Shown one piece after another: positions 24,083-31,147 of a stretch of 32,924 nucleotides of DNA. The stretch's first letter is position 1. Each line of letters begins with the position of its first letter. Source of the stretch: Holophagales bacterium (lineage in GTDB: Bacteria > Acidobacteriota > Thermoanaerobaculia > UBA5066); assembly GCA_016716705.1 (NCBI GenBank), contig JADJVF010000024.1, forward strand, positions 1 to 32,924. Reading direction: 5' to 3'. The notes beneath the pieces are model-generated. The model searched no databases. It worked only from the letters and a program-made list of their open reading frames with translations, and was not told the DNA's origin. The position numbers were made by a program, and so were the translations under genes.

Positions 24083-25458
24083 CCCCTGCCGAGCGCGATC
24101 CGGAAGAGGCCGAGGAGCGTCATCCGGAAGAGCAGAGCGCCGTCCCGGAACCGGCGGATACTCGTGGAGCCGTAGGTGCGGGCCCGGTAACGGATCGGCA
24201 CGTCTACCACGCCGAGGCCGAGGATCGCGGCAGGGAAGAGAAGCTCGAAGTCCCCGAACGGGTCGAAGTCCCCGAAGTCGGCTCTCCAGGCAGTGATCCG
24301 CCGGTAGTCGTGTCTCGCGAGGAGTTTCGTGCCGCAGAGCGAGTCGCCGATCCGCATGCCGAGGACGAGGCTCAGGGCCTTCGCGAAGAATATGTTTCCC
24401 AGGTGGTTCAGGAGGCGCATCGATTCGCCTTCCATCGGGTAGACGAGGCGCGTTCCGTTCACGAAGTCGGCAAGGCCTTCGCGGTACGCTTCGTAGAATC
24501 GTCCGAGGAGCTCCGGCGGCATCGTGAGGTCCGCGTCGAGGACCGTCACGAGTTCTCCCGTCGCCTCGGAGAGCCCCAGGCGGACCGCGTCGTTCTTGCC
24601 CGTCCCGGCCTGCCGGAAGGCGCGGATGGAGAGGCGCGATCCGTGAGCCTCCTGCACCCGCTGGATCTCCTCCCAGGTCCCGTCGGTCGAGTGCCCCTCG
24701 ACAAAGATCAGCTCGACCTTCGCTCCGAGCTCGGGCATCCTGTGAACGGCGCTCTCGATGTTGCCCCGCTCGTTCCGCGCGGGAATGACGACGCTGAGAG
24801 AGGGCCTCCTCTCTTTCTCCTGCACGAGGGGCCGGATCAGGACGACGTTGACCAGCGCGAGCCACCGCAGTCCCGGAAGCACGGGCATGAGACGGTTCAC
24901 CAGATCGCCGATCCCGAGCAGTCTCCAGGGGAGGTAGGCGACCGCGCGGATCCGCACGACCTCGAAGCGGGCCAGGGCACAGAGGTTCCCCAGATCCGTC
25001 CTCGTGAGGAAGACCGTCGGCATCTCGCCGCGACGCAGCCCGAGGAGGTTCGCGAGGCGAAAGGCCCACCTGGCATAGGGGTTGTAGGTGACCGCCACGA
25101 GACGGGACGTTCGGGAGAGCCTCGGCCAGAGGCGTTGGAGGAGTCCCTGTATGTCGAAGTCGTGGTTGAACGTCCCGTTCAGCAGGACGGCGGTCCGCGA
25201 TTCGCGCTCCGACGAGAGGTCCGGCAGTTCCTCCGAGGCGCTCAGGTAGACCTTCTCCGGCGCCCGGATGCGATCGAAGAGCGCGCCGGAATCATGAGGC
25301 AGCGGGAATGCCTGGATCAGCCGGTCGTAGTAGGCGGTGAAGGCCGAGATCTCCGAGGCGAGGAGCCGATGGACGTAGGCGCTCCTGGTCGATGCTCCCG
25401 TAGCCGGGAGACGGCCCGCACCGGGCTCGCCTGGGGGGCCGATCGTGGTGTTCGTCAT
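24079..25458 (-). CDS. GT2 glycosyltransferase fused to a degenerate methyltransferase-like domain
   Basis: A 459-residue protein. Residues about 219-450 are a family 2 glycosyltransferase of the dolichol-phosphate-mannose synthase type: LSVVIPARNE (221-230), EGHSTDG (254-260), GTGKNDAVRLG (285-295), the DAD metal motif (308-310) and GDSLCGTKL. It would transfer a nucleotide sugar to a polyprenyl phosphate. Residues about 85-210 match the C-terminal half of a class I methyltransferase often fused to such enzymes (VTYNPYARWAFRLANLLGLR, FEVVRIRAVAYLPW). The part that should hold the SAM-binding glycine motif is missing, so this domain is probably structural. ATG 25458 is the first in-frame start of the conserved part. 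The open frame upstream overlaps the ggt promoter and gene. Confidence 0.88.
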   Translation of the reverse strand: MTNTTIGPPGEPGAGRLPATGASTRSAYVHRLLASEISAFTAYYDRLIQAFPLPHDSGALFDRIRAPEKVYLSASEELPDLSSERESRTAVLLNGTFNHDFDIQGLLQRLWPRLSRTSRLVAVTYNPYARWAFRLANLLGLRRGEMPTVFLTRTDLGNLCALARFEVVRIRAVAYLPWRLLGIGDLVNRLMPVLPGLRWLALVNVVLIRPLVQEKERRPSLSVVIPARNERGNIESAVHRMPELGAKVELIFVEGHSTDGTWEEIQRVQEAHGSRLSIRAFRQAGTGKNDAVRLGLSEATGELVTVLDADLTMPPELLGRFYEAYREGLADFVNGTRLVYPMEGESMRLLNHLGNIFFAKALSLVLGMRIGDSLCGTKLLARHDYRRITAWRADFGDFDPFGDFELLFPAAILGLGVVDVPIRYRARTYGSTSIRRFRDGALLFRMTLLGLFRIALGRG

Positions 25459-25612
25459 GCCATCTCGCGGGACGCCTGAGGGGCGTTGCGATGATACGCT
25501 GGAGGATCCGGAGTTCGACCGGGGCGCCACGGCCTCCGATCTCCACGGCCAACCCTGCGAACTCCACCAGGGACAGGTCCGTCTACCCTCCCCGGGGTCA
25601 GGCCCTTCCGCG

Positions 25613-25618
25613 TACGAT
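25613..25618 (+). promoter_or_regulatory. -10 box TACGAT for ggt
   Basis: TACGAT stands 6 nt before ATG 25625 with no ribosome site between, another leaderless-type start. Confidence 0.45.
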
Positions 25619-25624
25619 CCTGGC

Positions 25625-27184
25625 ATGAGAGCGTCCCTCGTCGCACTCCTCGCCCTCGTCGTCGCGCTCCCCCTCCTCGCCGAATGGCCGCCGAAAGGGC
25701 GGGGCGAGGCGACCCGCTCCCCCGTCTGGGCCGAGCACGGCATGGTGGCGAGCGCCCAGCCGCTCTGCACGCAGGCGGGCGTGGAGATCCTGCGGAAGGG
25801 GGGGAGCGCCGTCGACGCCGCGATCGCGACGAACGCCTGCCTCGGCCTGATGGAGCCGACGGCGAACGGCCTCGGCGGAGACCTCTTCGCGATCCTCTGG
25901 GACCCGGCCCAGAAGAAGGTCGTCGGCCTGAACGCGTCGGGTCGCGCGCCTCTCGCGCTCACGGCCGACAAGGTCCCCCCGCTCCCCGACGGCACCATCC
26001 CGCTCTACAGCCCGTACGCCTGGAGCGTTCCCGGCGCCGGCGACGGCTGGCTCGAGCTGCACGCGAAGTACGGAAAGCTCCCGCTCGCGGAGGTCCTCGC
26101 CCCGGCGATCCGCTACGCGGAGGAGGGCTTCCCCGTCTCTCCCGTCATCGCCTCGAACTGGGCAGGCTCCGTCGCGCGGTTCAAGGACAAGCCCGGCTTC
26201 GCGGAAGTCTTCCTGCCCGGCGGACGCGCGCCGAAAGAGGGCGAGCGCTTCCGCAATCCGGCGCTGGCGAAGACGCTCCGCCTTCTCGCCGAGAAGAAGC
26301 GGGCCGGCTGGGAGGGCGAGTTCGCCGACGCGATCGTCGCGTTCTCGAAGGCGAACGGCGGCTTCTTCGCGAAGGAGGACTTCGTCCGCCACCGTTCGAC
26401 CTGGGACGCCCCCATGTCGACGAACTACCGGGGCTACGACGTCTGGGAGCTTCCGCCGAACACCCAGGGGCTCGCCGCCCTCCAGATGCTGAACCTCCTC
26501 GAGGGGTTCGACCTCGCGAAGATGGGGCGCGGCAGCGCCGACTTCTGGCACCTGATGGTCGAGGCGAAGAAGGTCGCCTACGCCGACCGGGCCCGCTACT
26601 ACGCCGACCCCGCGTTCGCGAAGCTCCCGCTCGAGCGCCTCCTCTCGAAGGAGTACGCGAAGGAGCGCGCGAAGAAGATCGACCTGAAGCGCGCGTCCCG
26701 CGAGGATCCGCCCGACGAGGAGGCCGTCCTGAACCGCAAGGAGACGACCTACCTCTGCGCGGCCGACGCCTCGGGCCTCATGGTCTCCCTCATCCAGAGC
26801 AACTACACCGGCTTCGGCTCGGGCTACGTCGTCCCGGCCCTCGGCATCGGCATCCACAACCGCGGCGCGCTCTTCTCGCTGAAGAAGGGGCACCCGAACG
26901 TCCTCGAGCCGGGCAAGCGCCCGTTCCAGACGATCATCCCCGCCTTCCTGACGAAGGACGGCCAGCCGCTCATGGCCTTCGGCCTGATGGGGGGCGACAT
27001 GCAGCCGCAGGGGCACGTCCAGGTCGTCGTCAACCTCGTCGACTTCGGGATGAACCTGCAGGAAGCGGGCGACGCGATCCGCTTCCACCACACCGGGTCG
27101 AGCGAGCCGACCGGGACGGTCATGAAGGACGGCGGCGAGCTCTTCCTCGAAGAGGGGCTTCCGAGCCGGTCCTCGAGGAGCTGA
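25625..27184 (+). CDS. ggt: Gamma-glutamyltransferase (C-terminus frameshifted)
   Basis: A 519-codon gamma-glutamyltranspeptidase that would hydrolyse or transfer the gamma-glutamyl group of glutathione. It has a short signal peptide (residues 1-20) for export. The family opening is clear (GMVASAQPL, GGSAVDAAIATN, NGLGGDLFAI). The autoprocessing Thr is T374 in KETTYLCAADASG, where the usual TTH reads TTY, and GGDMQPQGHVQ (small subunit) follows. After LFLEEGLP the frame ends SRSSRS. The expected end (EPVLEELMRRGHRIG, then GAYGGYQAIARD and GATEKRKDG) is encoded in another frame up to 27321. One missing base at 27154-27162 would restore a 565-residue enzyme. This is either an assembly indel or a recent mutation removing the last 46 or so residues, which complete the small subunit. 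Confidence 0.9.
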   Translation: MRASLVALLALVVALPLLAEWPPKGRGEATRSPVWAEHGMVASAQPLCTQAGVEILRKGGSAVDAAIATNACLGLMEPTANGLGGDLFAILWDPAQKKVVGLNASGRAPLALTADKVPPLPDGTIPLYSPYAWSVPGAGDGWLELHAKYGKLPLAEVLAPAIRYAEEGFPVSPVIASNWAGSVARFKDKPGFAEVFLPGGRAPKEGERFRNPALAKTLRLLAEKKRAGWEGEFADAIVAFSKANGGFFAKEDFVRHRSTWDAPMSTNYRGYDVWELPPNTQGLAALQMLNLLEGFDLAKMGRGSADFWHLMVEAKKVAYADRARYYADPAFAKLPLERLLSKEYAKERAKKIDLKRASREDPPDEEAVLNRKETTYLCAADASGLMVSLIQSNYTGFGSGYVVPALGIGIHNRGALFSLKKGHPNVLEPGKRPFQTIIPAFLTKDGQPLMAFGLMGGDMQPQGHVQVVVNLVDFGMNLQEAGDAIRFHHTGSSEPTGTVMKDGGELFLEEGLPSRSSRS

Positions 27185-27368
27185 TGAGACGCGGTCACCG
27201 GATCGGCCGCGAACCGGTCGGCGCCTACGGCGGCTACCAGGCGATCGCCCGCGACCCGGCGACGGGCTTCTTCCTCGGGGCCACGGAGAAGCGGAAGGAC
27301 GGGGCCGCCGCCGGTTTCTGATTGGTCGGGAGCCCGCCCGCGCCTCGCGACGTCTCCGTCGGGCGGTG

Positions 27369-27374
27369 TAATCT
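27369..27374 (+). promoter_or_regulatory. -10 box TAATCT for the aminotransferase
   Basis: TAATCT is 7 nt upstream of ATG 27382 and identical to the box before the ECF sigma gene. No Shine-Dalgarno sequence is present. Confidence 0.55.
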
Positions 27375-27381
27375 GCCCGGC

Positions 27382-28611
27382 ATGAGCGTCCCGACCGCAG
27401 AGAAGGCCACCCCCCGCGTCTCGGAGCGGGGCCGGCGCGTCCCCGCCTCCCCCATCCGCAAGCTCGCCTCCTACGCCGACGCCGCCAAGAAGCGCGGCGT
27501 GAAGGTCTACCACCTCAACATCGGCCAGCCCGACCTCGAGACCCCCGCCCCGATGCGGGACCGGCTCGCGCAGATCCACGACAAGACCTACGCCTACACC
27601 CCGTCGAACGGCACCCCCGAGTGCCTCGACTTCCTCGTCGGCTACTACCGCGGCCGCGGCGTCGAGCTGACGAAGAGCCAGGTCATCACGACGACCGGCG
27701 GGAGCGAGGCGGTCCTGTTCGCCTTCATGGCCTGCTGCGAGACGGGCGACGAGGTCCTCCTCGTCGAGCCCTTCTACACGAACTACCGCGCCTTCGCGGC
27801 GATGGGGGGCATCGAGCTGAAGCCGATCGTCACCCGCGCCGAGGACGGCTTCCACCTCCCTTCCCGGGAGGAGTGGGAGAAGGCGCTCGGACCGCGGACG
27901 AAGGCCGTCATCCTCTGCAACCCCAACAACCCGACGGGGACCGTCTACTCGAAGGACGAGCTCGTCCGGGTCGCCGAGTTCTGCCGCGACCACGGCCTCT
28001 TCCTCATCGCCGACGAGGTCTACCGCGAGTTCGTCTACGACGGGCGTGAGATCACGAGCGCGCTCTCGCTTCCCGGCTTCGAGGACGTCGTCGTCGTCGT
28101 CGACAGCCTCTCCAAGCGCTACAGCGCCTGCGGCATCCGCCTCGGCTGCCTCGTCACCCGCAACCCCGAGGTCTACCAGTCGTGCCTCCACATGGCGCAG
28201 GGGCGCCTCTCCCCTCCGGGCCTCGCGCAGGCGATCGCGCCCGGCGCCGCCCTCCTCGGCCCCGAATACGTCGAGGGCGTCGTCAAGGAGTACGGCCAGC
28301 GCCGCGACATCCTCTTCAGCGAGCTGACGAAGATCCCCGGCATCTTCTTCCGCAAGCCCGAGGGCGCCTTCTACTTCGTCGCGCGCATCCCGGTGAAGGA
28401 CAGCGAGGACTTCGCCCAGTGGCTCCTCACCGACTTCCAGCTCGACGGCGCCACGGTCATGGTCGCTCCGGCGGACGGCTTCTACGCGACGCCGGGCCTC
28501 GGCAAGGACGAGGTGCGGATCGCCTACGTCCTGAAGGCCGAAGACCTCACCGCGGCCTGCCGGATTCTCGAGGCGGCGATTCCGGCGTACCGGGCCGCGC
28601 GGGGGCTCTGA
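27382..28611 (+). CDS. Pyridoxal-phosphate-dependent class I/II aminotransferase (aspartate-type)
   Basis: A 409-residue cytosolic aminotransferase of the Ib/AspB-like group. Cofactor residues are visible: TGGSEAV (phosphate-side loop, 105-111), N183 in NPNNPTG, D211 and Y214 in IADEVYREF, the Schiff-base lysine K245 in DSLSKRYSACGIRLG, and R379 in KDEVRIAYV, which would bind the substrate carboxylate. The RYSACGIRLG variation around the lysine is shared with aspartate/aromatic aminotransferase relatives, and the exact amino donor is unclear. ATG 27382 fits both the leaderless -10 box and the family's N-terminus (SPIRKLASYADAAKKRGVKV). A terminator lies 190 nt downstream. Confidence 0.93.
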   Translation: MSVPTAEKATPRVSERGRRVPASPIRKLASYADAAKKRGVKVYHLNIGQPDLETPAPMRDRLAQIHDKTYAYTPSNGTPECLDFLVGYYRGRGVELTKSQVITTTGGSEAVLFAFMACCETGDEVLLVEPFYTNYRAFAAMGGIELKPIVTRAEDGFHLPSREEWEKALGPRTKAVILCNPNNPTGTVYSKDELVRVAEFCRDHGLFLIADEVYREFVYDGREITSALSLPGFEDVVVVVDSLSKRYSACGIRLGCLVTRNPEVYQSCLHMAQGRLSPPGLAQAIAPGAALLGPEYVEGVVKEYGQRRDILFSELTKIPGIFFRKPEGAFYFVARIPVKDSEDFAQWLLTDFQLDGATVMVAPADGFYATPGLGKDEVRIAYVLKAEDLTAACRILEAAIPAYRAARGL

Positions 28612-28637
28612 CCCGGGCAAAGCGGACTCACAAGGGC

Positions 28638-28712
28638 CGGTTTGGGCAGGGAATCGACCCTTGCATTTCCCGCACGTGGGGTCCACATTCTTGACAAGGG
28701 ACAGGCAAACCG
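28638..28712. other. Nested inverted-repeat element, possible structured RNA
   Basis: An outer stem CGGTTTG (28638-28644) with CAAACCG (28706-28712) encloses a second stem CCCTTG (28658-28663) with CAAGGG (28695-28700). Inside that is a small CCC-GCACGT-GGG hairpin (28669-28680). It lies between the aminotransferase stop and the terminator at 28799, so it could be a structured 3' UTR or part of a small RNA. No known family was recognised. Confidence 0.4.
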
Positions 28713-28798
28713 ATCGAGTCCGTCCCAGTTACAGACCTGATTACCCCTGGTCGGCGAGGAACCACTCTCCGCCGCCCCCCTCCCCGCAGGCCAGGGAC

Positions 28799-28840
28799 GC
28801 CGGGAGCGAAGCTTACAGGCCCGCTCCCGGCAGCTTTTTT
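28799..28840 (+). terminator. Rho-independent terminator
   Basis: The ten-base perfect arms GCCGGGAGCG (28799-28808) and CGCTCCCGGC (28822-28831) enclose a 13-nt loop and are followed by AG-C and six Ts (28835-28840). It reads in the plus direction and closes the transcript of the aminotransferase region just before the lipoprotein promoter. This is the only clear intrinsic terminator in the window. Confidence 0.85.
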
Positions 28841-28874
28841 GGGGCGCCCCTGAGCCTCGGGCTGAACCCCGATG

Positions 28875-28880
28875 TAACGT
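28875..28880 (+). promoter_or_regulatory. -10-like box TAACGT for the lipoprotein gene
   Basis: TAACGT lies 7 nt before GTG 28888, 34 nt after the T-run of the terminator, with no ribosome site. It supports a leaderless start at GTG 28888. Confidence 0.45.
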
Positions 28881-28887
28881 CTGCCGC

Positions 28888-29566
28888 GTGAAGGACTCCG
28901 TCGTACTCGCTCTCTGCGTCGTCCTCGCCACGCTCTCCATCGCCTGCGGTGACGGGGTCTTGCCACAGGCTTCGTCCGGCCCTCCGCAACCCCGCGCCCT
29001 GGCGCAACCGTCCCCCCACTCCCGCCCGGCCCGCTCGTCCCGTCGAACCGCTCGAACGGCTCGAGGCCGCCGGGCGCTCGCCCATGGAGCTGAGCGCCGT
29101 CGCCGTGCAGGGCCATCCGCCGCTTCCGACGTATCGGGCAAGCGTCCGAAACGCCTCCGACCGTCCGGTTCGCCGCGTCATCGCCACGGTCGTCTATCTC
29201 GACGCGAACGGCCGGGCGCTTCCGGGCGAGAACCAGGACGTCGCGTTCGGGAGCCCGCTCGAGGCGATCGACCCGGGCGTCACGATCGAAACGATGTTCC
29301 TCTCGCGCGTCGACAGCGCCTCCGAGGTCCAGCTCGTCGTCAGGGTCGTCACGTTCCTCGAGAAGGGCACGGGGACCGACCCGGTGCCGCGCGAGTGGAA
29401 GAACCCCCGCTACGAGTTGGAGCTGGCAGAGGCCGAAGGCCGGCGTTCCTTTCGCCCTCAAGTCCGAAGTCCGCTCGCAGCACGGACCTCCGCGTATCGA
29501 CCGTCCTACGGCCTCATGACCGGCAGGCCCGCCTTCCTCGCCGCTCCGGCCTGCCGGTCGTCGTAG
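28888..29566 (+). pseudogene. Small exported lipoprotein with FxLYD-like domain, frameshifted
   Basis: The frame from GTG 28888 encodes a lipoprotein signal (MKDSVVLALCVVLATLSIAC, Cys 20) and a Pro/Ser-rich linker, then degenerates. A second frame, convincing from about 29015, gives VEPLERLEAAGRSPMELS and then YRASVRNASDRPVRRVIATV and VVYLDANGRALPGE. This is a beta-sandwich pattern resembling FxLYD or similar extracytoplasmic domains that compare a conserved pair of strands. Removing one C from the six-C run at 29012-29017 joins them into 225 residues. The 3' end overlaps the convergent PIN toxin gene by about 60 nt, and the last 40 residues have little domain character. Function is unknown; it is a likely outer- or inner-membrane-anchored periplasmic protein. 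Confidence 0.6.
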
Positions 29567-29907
29567 GTGACGAACGCGAGGAGGTCGGCGCCGAGGGAGA
29601 GGGCCGACGCGACGTGGATCGCGTCGAGCGTCCGGAGCCCCGGGGGCATCAGTCCCGCAGCGACCTCGAGGACGGCGTTGTCCACGGTGAGGAGAGCGAC
29701 CCCGTCGAGCACGAGCCTGGCACGGTCGGAGAGGCTGCGCCGGGCCGAGATCCGGCCGATGGCACGGCGGACCTCCGTTACGGCGACTGCCGAGGAGACG
29801 ACGGCGGGATGTGAGGAGAGCCAGGCACGGAGTTCGTCGGTTCCGTTTTCGTGGACCACGAGCTTCACCAGGGCCGACGAGTCGAGGTAGATGAGCGTCG
29901 CCGCCAC
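29506..29907 (-). CDS. vapC: PIN-domain toxin of VapC type
   Basis: A 133-residue PIN ribonuclease expected to cleave RNA when freed from its antitoxin. The acidic metal-binding set is in place: D9 in YLDSSALVKL, E45 in VTEVRRAI, D95 in LRTLDAIHVASAL and D116 or D117 in FVTYDDRQ. GTG 29907 is the only start that gives the family's N-terminus, and it lies one base after the antitoxin stop, so it is probably translated by coupling. The reading frame is intact, whereas its antitoxin partner is not in this sequence. Confidence 0.9.
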   Translation of the reverse strand: MAATLIYLDSSALVKLVVHENGTDELRAWLSSHPAVVSSAVAVTEVRRAIGRISARRSLSDRARLVLDGVALLTVDNAVLEVAAGLMPPGLRTLDAIHVASALSLGADLLAFVTYDDRQAGAARKAGLPVMRP

Positions 29908-29908
29908 G

Positions 29909-30183
29909 TCAGTCCTCTTCGCGCTGCTGCCGGAGAGCCTCGCTCGCCGTCTCCTTGCCGCGGGCCTTTGAAGGGGCCGGCAGCTCTGCGAGCGAGAGGC
30001 GGGGCGCCACCGCGCGCCCCTCAGAGACGAGCCGTTCGAGAGCGTCCGCATTCCCCGGAAGGGGCGTCAGAAGCGCGACGGGGCGGCCCGTTCCAGGACT
30101 CGAAGCGTGCGCCCGGCCTTGACGAGCTTCAGGTGGACGCTCAGGTTCTGCCTCAGGTCCCGGACGTTCACGCCGTCGCTCAT
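29909..30183 (-). pseudogene. VapB/Phd-type antitoxin, frameshifted
   Basis: From ATG 30183 the frame reads MSDGVNVRDLRQNLSVHLKL, the DNA-binding start of Phd/YefM-like antitoxins (N-terminal VRDLRQNLS...). It continues to VLER and then enters a wrong frame and stops. The correct continuation, GRPVALLTPLPGNADALERL, is in the next frame and runs to 29909. This would give 91 residues with an acidic C-terminal tail (EALRQQREED) that neutralises the toxin. One base is missing in the run at 30088-30090. TACATT stands 7 nt before the ATG, a leaderless-type promoter. A real loss of antitoxin beside an intact toxin would be harmful, so a sequence error is the likely cause. Confidence 0.75.
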
Positions 30184-30188
30184 GGCGA

Positions 30189-30204
30189 ACAATGTAGCAC
30201 AATG
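30189..30204. promoter_or_regulatory. Promoter and probable operator of the vapBC-type operon
   Basis: The direct repeats ACAATG (30189-30194 and 30199-30204) are exactly ten bases apart, one DNA turn. They overlap the minus-strand -10 box TACATT (30191-30196), which ends 7 nt before the antitoxin ATG. Antitoxins usually repress their own operon through such repeats. Confidence 0.45.
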
Positions 30205-30232
30205 ACGCACCTATCGGGGTCGAGCGCCGCCC

Positions 30233-30609
30233 TCACGCCCCCGGCCGCGCGTCCCGCGCGAACACGCCTCGAAAGCTCCCCCGGTAGGCCCACAGGAGGC
30301 CCCCCTCCAATCCGACGACGAGCGGCACGATCCAGAGGAATGCCGGATCGAGGAGGAGGTGGTAGAGCGCGATCGAGACGACGCCCGGCAGAAGGAGCGC
30401 GAGGGCGAGTGGCACGAAACGGTTCGAAAGAAGAAGCACCCCCGCCACCAGCTCGATCGCTTTCACGACCTTCATCCAGCCGCTCTCGATCAGGATCACC
30501 TGAAGGCGTGCGGGGCAGCGAGCGGGAGGAGGCCGAGGAAGCCGCCGAGCCCCGTCGCAGTGAAGAGGGCTCCGAGTGCCAGGCGCGCGGCTGGGACGAC
30601 GTGTCTCAT
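30233..30609 (-). pseudogene. DoxX-family small membrane protein, frameshifted
   Basis: ATG 30609 begins MRHVVPAARLALGALFTATG, a first DoxX helix with the GGF turn, and reaches APHAFR before a TGA. The next frame carries on with ESGWMKVVKAIELVAGVLLL and SNRFVPLALALLLPG, then two more helices to 30233. DoxX proteins have these four helices in one chain, so a base seems to be missing at about 30500-30504 (TTCCAG to TTCAG). The restored length is 125 residues. If the break is real, the GTGA overlap at 30496-30499 could reinitiate the second half. DoxX relatives are small inner-membrane proteins, some linked to redox stress. Confidence 0.65.
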
Positions 30610-30652
30610 CGAAGTGTCCGAGTGGCCGGCGGTGCGCAGCGCGGAGGGCTCT

Positions 30653-31147
30653 TCACAGCAGCCCGGCGAGATCCGGGTAGCCGGCCCGGAGCCGCGCCGC
30701 CTCCGGGGCCAGGTCCGCGAGGAGAACGAAGTCCGCGAAGTCGAATCCGGGTCCCACGGTGCACGACACGAGCGCCAGGTCGCCGAGGGGCCGCGCCGCC
30801 TGCCACGAGCCGGCCGGAACGACGGCGATCGGCTCGAGACCCTCCGTCGCACGCCCGAGGACGTGCCGCTCGAGGCCTGCGAATCCCGCGTCGACGACGA
30901 GGACCTCGAGCGGGTCCCCTTCGTGGAAGTGCCACACCTCGTCGGAAAGCACCCGGTGCCAGCGGCTCACCTCGCCGCGCGAAAGGAGGAAGAGGATCGC
31001 CGTCAACGCCGGACGGCGAACGTGCCGCCCGAGGTCCTCGACGACCGTCCCGGAGCAATGAACCTGCCGGTAGCGTCCGCCTTCGGGATGGGGCTCGAGC
31101 CGGAGGGCGGACGCGAGACGGGCGGCGAGGTCGCTATCCGTGGCCAT
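30653..31147 (-). CDS. Cupin-fold protein (DUF985 family)
   Basis: A 164-residue single-domain cupin of the DUF985 group. The signature segments are PHPEGGRYRQVHCSG (19-33), SRWHRVLSDEVWHFHEGDPLEVLVVD (about 61-86, with His residues that could bind a metal) and the closing GFDFADFVLLAD. Function in the family is not established; structures resemble sugar-nucleotide epimerases and small-ligand binders. AGGGGG sits 6 nt before ATG 31147. The start overlaps the end of the upstream methyltransferase by 14 nt, so they are co-translated. Confidence 0.9.
   Translation of the reverse strand: MATDSDLAARLASALRLEPHPEGGRYRQVHCSGTVVEDLGRHVRRPALTAILFLLSRGEVSRWHRVLSDEVWHFHEGDPLEVLVVDAGFAGLERHVLGRATEGLEPIAVVPAGSWQAARPLGDLALVSCTVGPGFDFADFVLLADLAPEAARLRAGYPDLAGLL

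Noticed and set aside
28691..28719. A perfect TTGACA at 28691 as a promoter for a small RNA
   Set aside because: No acceptable -10 hexamer lies 16-18 nt downstream, and the hexamer falls inside the nested stem element.
28620..28740. Possible tRNA on the minus strand, prompted by GGGTCGATTCCC
   Set aside because: The bases do not form a T-arm with a 7-nt TTCRANY loop, and no acceptor stem pairs at the right distance.
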